A stretch of 64,000 nt of DNA, taken from assembly GCF_001640025.1 (NCBI RefSeq), contig NC_031672.1, positions 5,022,001-5,086,000 on the forward strand. Reading direction: 5' to 3'. This DNA is from Sugiyamaella lignohabitans. Its lineage: Eukaryota > Ascomycota > Dipodascomycetes > Dipodascales > Trichomonascaceae. Positions 57,451-64,000 of this stretch are shown piece by piece. Both the position numbers and the translations under genes were made by a program. A model generated the notes under the pieces. It did no database searches. It had not been told where the DNA came from and was given only the letters and a program-made list of their open reading frames with translations. How positions within the stretch are numbered: position 1 is the first letter of the stretch; each line of letters opens with the position of its first letter.

Positions 57451-57893
57451 TAAGTCTAATTGCATATCGATTCAACACGATATTGCGTTGGCTTTTGTTA
57501 CGAAAATTTAAAAGAAAATTTATTAAAAAAAAAGAAGGCTCGGAATCTGGGATTTCAACATCTTTTTTTCTCATGATATATGGGTTTAATGTTTCAACAA
57601 CTATTTATTTTACGAAGTCTAAGGAAATGTATGTGTATATATTTAATAATAGCTCCTCAACGGAATGCATAATTTAAATTATATATTTTAAGACCTGACT
57701 CCGCTCGGGTTTTTATCTTTAGAGAGAGGTATGGAAGCGAGGAATATACATATTTGGGGCGCAAAGAAAATGGAGAAGAAGAAAAAAATCGCAGTAAGAA
57801 AATCCAAGCTGTTTATCGTCTCCAATTTGCTTATATTTTAATGAGAGAGACGTTTTATAACAATAAATAAATATACTAGATACAGTGACGGAA
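57431..57893. other. Convergent 3' region of MET6 and MED6
   Basis: These 463 bases are AT-rich with A-runs and T-runs and hold the two 3' untranslated regions. No gene was seen. Confidence 0.5.
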
Positions 57894-58736
57894 TCAGTCG
57901 TTGGCAGTTATGGTCTTTCGACGACGGCGCTGGTTTGCCGCCGCCTTCGCTTTGACATCAGCTGTTGTACCTAACTGAGTAGCAGCTTCTGTGCTGACAG
58001 AGTTGTTAATGTTGTTATCACCGTCAAGATAGAGGCTCGAGTTATGGAGAGTGAAAAGAAGAGCTCTCTCAATTGCGCGATCAGCAGCACGGTCATCGCC
58101 TGGAACATTGCTTCCAATGGCAGTAGGAGGGCCACCGGGTGTTAAACTCGCCATGGGAGATGAATAGTTGGTTTCAGGAGCTGGTGTGCGTCCTTTTACT
58201 CGAGGGTTAGAATTATTGATTGATGCTGCTGGCGTGGGGGAGTCCTCTGACACCGACAAACTGCTTTCAGTTATGTATGAATATCCCTGGGATGGCGAGT
58301 ATGTAGGAAGAGTGGCTGCTTTGATTAGCAGTTTGCTTAGTGAGTGAGCAGTACTAAGTAGACGAGAAGAGACCACTGAGTAAATAGAAGGTGCCATAAA
58401 TATATTTTCATTGATGACAAAATATGTTGCTAACAACCGGACTTCTTGCGGACTCAATCTGTTTTGTTTACGAATGATCCACATTTCAGGTTCTCTGTCA
58501 AGCGCTACAACAAATTCCACACCCTTCATGTTTTGTAATTCTTGATAAAGATCGTGACGACCATGGAGGTTCTCATTAAACTGCGATTGCATTTTGAGAA
58601 CTTGGTTATTGGATGAACGGTCGTAAAAAGGCGATTGTGCAAAGTACTCTAGTACATTATCATTCCGTAGACCACCAAATGCCTGGACCCATTCAGGCGC
58701 ACGCCATTGTACTTCATCAAGCGGTTCACCATCCAT
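57894..58736 (-). CDS. MED6: Mediator complex subunit 6
   Basis: This is a head-module subunit of Mediator that links activators to RNA polymerase II. It has 280 residues (yeast Med6 295), without intron. Hallmarks are the N-terminal VQWRAPEWVQAFGGLR, then NVLEYFAQSPFYDRSSNN, the segment VEFVVALDREPEMWIIRKQ, and YFVINENIFMAPSIYSVV. The C-terminal 110 residues are variable (Ser/Pro/Ala/Asn) and end in a basic patch RRRRKT. The gene diverges from SDD3 with 186 bases between the ATGs. Confidence 0.95.
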   Translation of the reverse strand: MDGEPLDEVQWRAPEWVQAFGGLRNDNVLEYFAQSPFYDRSSNNQVLKMQSQFNENLHGRHDLYQELQNMKGVEFVVALDREPEMWIIRKQNRLSPQEVRLLATYFVINENIFMAPSIYSVVSSRLLSTAHSLSKLLIKAATLPTYSPSQGYSYITESSLSVSEDSPTPAASINNSNPRVKGRTPAPETNYSSPMASLTPGGPPTAIGSNVPGDDRAADRAIERALLFTLHNSSLYLDGDNNINNSVSTEAATQLGTTADVKAKAAANQRRRRKTITAND

Positions 58737-58922
58737 TGTCTTTGTTTATGCTGTTCTGCTATGAGGGGACGAAGAAGCCAAAGTTCAATGTGATGTTGGA
58801 GATCGCCATGTCGATTACTGTGTTAGACAGATTTTACAGCCGTTTATCCTCTATTAATCTCGCTGACATCAACTTTATCTTCAACTTATATCTTGGTTTA
58901 TATCATTAGAAATAGGTTGAAA

Positions 58923-61900
58923 ATGGTTGTTACCTCGCCATTTGTACTCCAGGCTGAAGTACACCCAGAATATAATGCGGCTTCTGCTGTTTACAACTGG
59001 AAGTCTTCCAGAACCGGTCTTCAAGTTGTCTTGATTCAGCATGAAACTCCAGTGGTCAACGGTTATTTCGCCGTCGCTTCAGAGGTTTCAAACGATTCGG
59101 GTACTCCTCATACCTTAGAGCACTTGATATTTATGGGATCCAAGACGTATCCTTACAAGGGATTGTTAGATACAGTTGGTAACAAAATGTTTTCAACTAC
59201 TAACGCTTGGACTGGTACCGATCAGACTGTATATACTTTAGTCACAGCAGGTTGGGAAGGGTTTAGAGATTTATTGCCCGTCTATTTAGATCATGTTTTA
59301 AATCCTACACTAAACGATAACGCATGTCTAACCGAAGTGTACCATATTGATGGTACTGCTGAGGAGAAAGGTGTGGTGTTTTCTGAGATGCAAGGAGTCG
59401 AGAACACTTCATCTTCACTTATTGCTGAAAGAGCACAGAAATTGTTGTTCAAGGCTGATAGCGGATATTCTAGCAACACAGGTGGATTGATGGATGCACT
59501 TCGGGTATTGACCAACGAAGAAATTCGAGATTTTCACAAGTTGAGATATACTCCTGATAACCTTTGTGTTATAGTCACTGGACCTGTGACTCCTGAGGAA
59601 CTAATCAAGGTCATGAGCGAGTTTGATAATTCGTTAGATTATGTTAGTGATGTTAATTTCAAAAGACCCTTTGTTGATTCTGAGAGAGACCCTGTTCCTT
59701 TAAAGAACACCCGTGATGAAATTGAGTTTCCTGAAGCCGACGAAGATTTTGGTGAAGTGCAATTGTCATGGAAGGGTCCATCTGCTCTTGAGTTGTTGGA
59801 TAATACTGCTCTTCATATTCTTGGGTCATATTTCACTACCGAGGGATCAGGTAAACTGCCTCTGGCCATTGTTGATGTTTCTGATCCACTAGCAACTGAT
59901 GTCTCATTCTATACGGACGACTACATTGATACTATATGTCACTTTTATGTTTCTGGTGTACCTACTGAAAGACTAGCTGAAGTCGAAAACGAAGTTCTCA
60001 AGGTGGTAGAGCAACAAGTGAGCAATTTTGATCTGGCCTTTATTCGCGAATGCATTGTGCGCAAGAAGAACAAGTTCATTCTTGGTGCTGAAAAAGATCC
60101 ATCGAGTCTGGCCTATATTGCTATTGATAACTTCCTTTATGGCTCAAGAGATGGTAAACATTTAATAGAGTGGACACAGGATGCTTCCGAATACGACACA
60201 TTGTTGAACTGGACTGAGGATGCATGGACGGAGCTTATTACCAAATATTTTATCAAGAATCCTCGCATCGTTGTCAGGGGAAGACCCTCCACTAAGTTGT
60301 TTGAGCAATTGAACTCCGAAAAGGAACAAAGGATAAAGACTTATAAGGAAAAGTTTGGAGAAGAAGGACTGAAGAAGTTAGAGCGTCAGCTTGAGAGTGC
60401 CCAGAAGGAAAACAATATGCCTATTCCGAATGAAATTATCGACAGCTTCCAAGCGCCCAATCCAGAGCGGATTCGATTTATCCAGACCAACTCAGCCGAC
60501 GCTGGCCTGGCTTTGACGCCGACTAGCGAACACTCTCGCTTTCAAGAGAGCATTATCAGTGACACTCCTAAAGACTTTCCATTGTACGTGCATTTTGAAC
60601 AATTTGAATCAAAATTTGTTGCAGTTCGCATCTTTTTTTCCTCGTTTGTTGTGGATGAAGCTTTGTTGCCTTATATTGAAGTTCTGTTTTCGGAATTATT
60701 TTCACTTCCTATGGTTTTACCAGACGGAACTAAGCTTTCTTATGAAGAGGTTGTTAGAGATGTGAAGAAGGATACTCTGGAGAATTCCATCTCATCAGCG
60801 GGTCAATTTGAGGAGTTCGTTACATTAAAATTACAAGCTACTGTTGAAAACTATTCTAAGGTTGTTGAGTGGGCCATTCGTGCATTATGGTACACTGTTT
60901 TTGATGAAGACAGAATCAAAGTGCTTATTGAAAAGCACTTGAATGGACTATCTGAAGAAAAGAGAGATGGATCCAACATCTTGTCTTCAGAGATCCTAAA
61001 AGCCACTCTTAGCCCTAGATCTCTGAAGCGACAGTCAGACAATCTAGTCTCGGAGGAATTTTATGAGGACCTTTTTGAAAAAATCGAGAATGGTCAATTT
61101 GAAGATATCAAAGCTGATCTTGAAAAGCTACGTATGTCGCTATTCAGTCTCAATAACATGCGTGTGCTTGTTATGGGTGGAATTGATCAAATAAGGAATC
61201 CTGTGGCTTCGTGGAGTTCCTTGATCGACGCGACGAGAAAAAAGCATGGCAATGAACAGAAGGCAGATTTAGTACCAATCCCACGGTCTGTTGAAGTTCG
61301 TTCTTCAAAGGGTCGTTCGCTTGAAAAAGAAGCATTCATCACCCCTATGTCTGCATCAGAATCATCGTACCTGGCAGTCTTGTCTAAGGGCCCTACTGAT
61401 TATAAAGACGAGGACATACCTGCTTTGGCAGTTTGTTGTTCATACCTTCAGGCTGTTGAAGGTCCCCTATGGCGAGGAGTTCGTGGTACAGGTCTTGCGT
61501 ACGGTGCCAGTCTTTTTAGAAGCATGGAACAGGGTCAAATCGTATTGGATATTTACCGTGGTACAGATGCCGGTAAAGCAGTTTCCGTTACAAAATCTAT
61601 AGTTGAAGATCTCTGTGATGGTAGAGAGAAGTTTGAGAAGCGCTTTATTGAAGGAGCGATCAGCAGCATTGTGAATTCAATTGCATCTAATGAATCCAAC
61701 TTTTACACTGCAGCATCATCGAAGTTTTTTGACAACTATGTTAAGAAGCGAGGACCAAATTTCAATCAAAGCTTCATGGAAGCTATTAAACAAGTTGGGG
61801 AACAACAGTTGCAATTCGTATTAAGGAAATACATTCGCCCAATGTTCCACGCTCATACTTCTATGGTTTTTGTAGCATGCAATGTCTCCATGGTTGAGTC

Positions 61901-62066
61901 TCTCCAAAAGCAGCTCGCGTTGTCTGGATATGAGGTTACGGTAAATGCTATGGTCGGAGCTGATGACAGTGACGAAGATGAATCTGGCGATGATGATGAC
62001 GATGATGATGATGATGATGAGGACGACGAGGAAGAAGAGGAATCTGAGGAAGAAATCGAGGAATAG
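58923..62066 (+). CDS. SDD3: M16C zinc metalloprotease, Sdd3/YOL098C-like
   Basis: This large pitrilysin-type metallopeptidase has 1047 residues (yeast homologue 1037). The inverted zinc-binding motif HTLEH (HxxEH) lies at residues 63-67 within GTPHTLEHLIFMGS, with the third ligand expected in EEKGVVFSEMQGVE. Two M16 halves plus inactive domains follow, and the C-terminal part shows LWRGVRGTGLAYGA, the usual substrate-binding segment. The last 45 residues are an Asp then Glu run encoded by GAT/GAC and GAA/GAG repeats. No mitochondrial targeting peptide is obvious, so a cytosolic role is likely, unlike the mitochondrial presequence protease. The start is the ATG at 58923; an upstream open stretch lacks an ATG in good position. 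Its stop lies 7 bases from the convergent DGA1 stop. Confidence 0.9.
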   Translation: MVVTSPFVLQAEVHPEYNAASAVYNWKSSRTGLQVVLIQHETPVVNGYFAVASEVSNDSGTPHTLEHLIFMGSKTYPYKGLLDTVGNKMFSTTNAWTGTDQTVYTLVTAGWEGFRDLLPVYLDHVLNPTLNDNACLTEVYHIDGTAEEKGVVFSEMQGVENTSSSLIAERAQKLLFKADSGYSSNTGGLMDALRVLTNEEIRDFHKLRYTPDNLCVIVTGPVTPEELIKVMSEFDNSLDYVSDVNFKRPFVDSERDPVPLKNTRDEIEFPEADEDFGEVQLSWKGPSALELLDNTALHILGSYFTTEGSGKLPLAIVDVSDPLATDVSFYTDDYIDTICHFYVSGVPTERLAEVENEVLKVVEQQVSNFDLAFIRECIVRKKNKFILGAEKDPSSLAYIAIDNFLYGSRDGKHLIEWTQDASEYDTLLNWTEDAWTELITKYFIKNPRIVVRGRPSTKLFEQLNSEKEQRIKTYKEKFGEEGLKKLERQLESAQKENNMPIPNEIIDSFQAPNPERIRFIQTNSADAGLALTPTSEHSRFQESIISDTPKDFPLYVHFEQFESKFVAVRIFFSSFVVDEALLPYIEVLFSELFSLPMVLPDGTKLSYEEVVRDVKKDTLENSISSAGQFEEFVTLKLQATVENYSKVVEWAIRALWYTVFDEDRIKVLIEKHLNGLSEEKRDGSNILSSEILKATLSPRSLKRQSDNLVSEEFYEDLFEKIENGQFEDIKADLEKLRMSLFSLNNMRVLVMGGIDQIRNPVASWSSLIDATRKKHGNEQKADLVPIPRSVEVRSSKGRSLEKEAFITPMSASESSYLAVLSKGPTDYKDEDIPALAVCCSYLQAVEGPLWRGVRGTGLAYGASLFRSMEQGQIVLDIYRGTDAGKAVSVTKSIVEDLCDGREKFEKRFIEGAISSIVNSIASNESNFYTAASSKFFDNYVKKRGPNFNQSFMEAIKQVGEQQLQFVLRKYIRPMFHAHTSMVFVACNVSMVESLQKQLALSGYEVTVNAMVGADDSDEDESGDDDDDDDDDDEDDEEEEESEEEIEE

Positions 62067-62073
62067 ATAATTT

Positions 62074-63341
62074 TTATTCTACAATATTGAGCTTGAAACT
62101 ATCGACACTACGGCCCTCTCCAGTCCAATCTTTGTAATAGGTTTTCTTATTATCTTCAAAAATACGCTCTAATTCGCCAATATAAAGCGACTGGTAGTAC
62201 TCTATTTGAAATTTAGTTGGCGAATCGATTTTTGGAATAGATATTGGTCGCCCCACTAGTTAGTTAGCTAGATATTCAATAAATTTAGAGAAAAATAATG
62301 CCAACTTACCGACAATATCTATTGGTCTCCGATAAGGTATAATACCCATATCATAGTTGAAAACGCCCCTAGCATGCATAAGCGGTAAAGTGAACCCCAG
62401 CCATTTTTTGAGTGTAGTCTGCAATCCATATAAAAAGGATGTAGAATCATTATCTACTTGGTTGTAAAGTTCTGTTGTATGTTAGTATCAAATCAAATGC
62501 AAGGTATTAGCCAAGTGAACATACCATTTTCTCCAAATGCAATAATTGGAACAAGGTCGACATTGCCAACCTTCATTGCAAGTTTTATAAAGCCATGGCG
62601 CTTTTTAAGTACCAGATCCATTCTTCCAGGCTTAGCTAATAAACTTTCTTGGGCACCTCCAAGAACAATGCAAATTGGTTGATTTTTTCGTAATAAGTTT
62701 TCGACAGAACTCCGTGCTACTGATGCAATGCCAAGAGAAATTATATATTCTCTGTATACAGGAAGTAGGAATTGGTTGGTGATAGTCAGAAGCCGAACAG
62801 GAATACCTGGGAACAGTTTGGACCATCCAGCTCCATCAGTTGCTAGCCCACCGATTGCTCCCATACCTATAATACCATGAGGATGATAACCAAATATATA
62901 CTTTTTCCCAGTTGGCCTCAATTTGGGACCATCTTTCGGTTTCAATAAATAATAATACCACCAAAAGGTAAGTCGCCAAATAAGTGGTGGTCTTGACTGA
63001 CGGCCATTTGCCGAATTCTGGGTACTGGCAACGAAGCTGGGTTCTAGATTTACAGTTTTGTGCAATTTTATGGGGAAGTAGTCTGCAAAATACTTCCAGC
63101 ATTTTAGGGATCTGAATGTCGGTGCGTACCTGGCCAATTTTCCATTATCAGGGGTGGAGTCCAAAAATATATGGATTAAATAAAGAATCACTAACGGCCA
63201 GAAAAAAGGAAACGAACAACATAGCATAAAAAACGAAAGAGACAGTGGAATTGAAAATATATGCCCTACTAGCACTGCCATCTCCAGTCTGTGCCGAATG
63301 CTATTATGGATTCTAGATGCTCGTTCTCGTATTGTCGGCAT
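62074..63341 (-). CDS. DGA1: Diacylglycerol acyltransferase, DGAT2 family
   Basis: Dga1 acylates diacylglycerol with acyl-CoA to make triacylglycerol at ER and lipid droplets. Three exons on the minus strand, 63341-62525, 62471-62310 and 62255-62074, give 1161 bases and 386 residues (yeast Dga1 418). Introns are 53 and 54 bases with GTATGT and GTAAGT donors. The active-site YHPHG is at residues 152-156, preceded by GKKYIFG. The family block RHGFIKLAMKVGNVDLVPIIAFGENE is completed across the first intron. A hydrophobic hairpin at about 25-60 anchors the membrane. The last exon supplies the GRPI-x-PKIDSPT motif. The splice sites restore all conserved blocks, so the model is reliable. Confidence 0.95.
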
Positions 63342-64000
63342 CTTTAAGAAGTTCTGATCAAACTAACAGGTAGAATTCACAAACAAGAAAGAATCAGTTG
63401 TTGAGAGGTTGACTTCTTATAATTTTTTTCAATGCCGGCAATGGCAGCAACCAAATTTGAAGACTCGTCCAATCGTCACGAGAAAATTATCAATCAAATT
63501 GCCGAGGTTAGAAGAGTGTTCGGTTTAATCCTTGGTTCGACTATTTTCTTGCATGCTACAACTTCTCGAATAGTTTAAATGAAAATAGCTTGTTATTCTA
63601 ATAATAAAATGATACAATAACAGCTCAAAAAAATTCCTAGATCCACTACTGCTCTACTAGTTATAGAGCTCTAAATCCAGAAATACTAGTTTCTCAAATT
63701 AATTACCTGGTTCAATGAGCAAATAGCCTCCAAGACCACAGGGGTATATATACCGTTATCCTAACCTATGAACCAGCAGGTCTGACTTCCCCTTCCACAA
63801 TAGCCGGTAGGTGGCGTATAGAATTGTTTTCACTTCCCCGCTTTTAAAAGATAAGCAAGACCGAGTTCTCGACAACTTTAAAAGCGTCGATCACTGCAAA
63901 TGCGTGCAGGGATTCAAGCGTTAGGTCATTTGCTTCTGTTATTGGCTCGTCATTTTCCCAGATATTTCCTCAATTTTCAACCTGTAACACTTGAATATAA
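63342..64000. other. DGA1 upstream region to window end
   Basis: This is the DGA1 promoter and unassigned sequence. A 48-codon frame starts 90 bases from the DGA1 ATG on the other strand (separate entry). The rest shows nothing. Confidence 0.4.
63432..63578 (+). CDS. Possible small ORF or first exon, 48 codons
   Basis: An ATG at 63432 opens 48 codons whose first half (MPAMAATKFEDSSNRHEK) looks like an ordinary hydrophilic N-terminus. It may be the first exon of a gene running beyond the window or interrupted by an intron I could not place, or chance. No family is recognised. Confidence 0.2.
   Translation: MPAMAATKFEDSSNRHEKIINQIAEVRRVFGLILGSTIFLHATTSRIV

Overview
The window is nuclear DNA from an ascomycete budding yeast, probably from an early-branching Saccharomycotina lineage near Yarrowia, Blastobotrys, Sugiyamaella or Geotrichum; the species is an inference. 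The reasons are as follows. Nearly every protein has a clear yeast orthologue (SCL1, SYS1, AGE2, NOP15, MIR1, LSM12, FAR11, HOS2, SMC3, HOL1, UBP15, ECM25, MET6, MED6, SDD3, DGA1). Short spliceosomal introns with GTAAGT/GTATGT donors and CTAAC branch points only a few bases before the AG interrupt nine genes. An ATP-citrate lyase subunit (ACL2) is present, which S. cerevisiae lacks. Two eukaryotic tRNA genes occur, one with an intron.

Layout. 1-2379: no supported gene. 2380-11649: proteasome alpha1 (SCL1, 4 exons), Golgi SYS1, ArfGAP AGE2, ribosome-biogenesis NOP15 (-), dithiol glutaredoxin (-, 3 exons), choline/ethanolamine phosphotransferase (-, 3 exons). 12054-22879: tRNA-Ile(AAT), Maf-type pyrophosphatase (3 exons), mitochondrial phosphate carrier MIR1 (2 exons), PTEN-like TEP1, LSM12 (-), STRIPAK subunit FAR11 (2 exons), and an unknown 194-residue protein. 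23026-36801: DDT/WHIM chromatin protein (-), ACL2 (-), HOS2 (-), SMC3 (3 exons), FMS1/CBP1-type amine oxidase (-). 36802-46121: a 3.2-kb gene-free stretch, HOL1 polyamine/cation transporter, tandem repeats, tRNA-Ser(TGA) with intron, Ca2+-regulated carrier AGC1. 46122-63578: UBP15 (3 exons), ECM25, MET6, MED6 (-), SDD3 metalloprotease, DGA1 (-, 3 exons), and a possible small ORF at the edge.

The genes are single transcription units on both strands with no operon logic. Themes recur: lipid supply (ACL2, CDP-alcohol phosphotransferase, DGA1), mitochondrial carriers (MIR1, AGC1), and chromatin or transcription (HOS2, DDT protein, SMC3, MED6). One pair is plausibly functional: an amine (polyamine) oxidase and a HOL1 polyamine transporter diverge from the same 3.2-kb region.

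The most interesting signals lie outside genes. (i) A family of GC-rich double-hairpin elements occurs in at least five intergenic copies between 46.2 and 54.1 kb, with a CTGGGGC-NNN-GCCCCAG core. (ii) The region upstream of HOL1 looks like a very long 5' leader: no ATG occurs for 818 bases before the start, and the four ATGs just beyond all fall inside a candidate 220-base leader intron. (iii) AGE2 carries an 87-base intron that has no in-frame stop and sits exactly inside the zinc finger.
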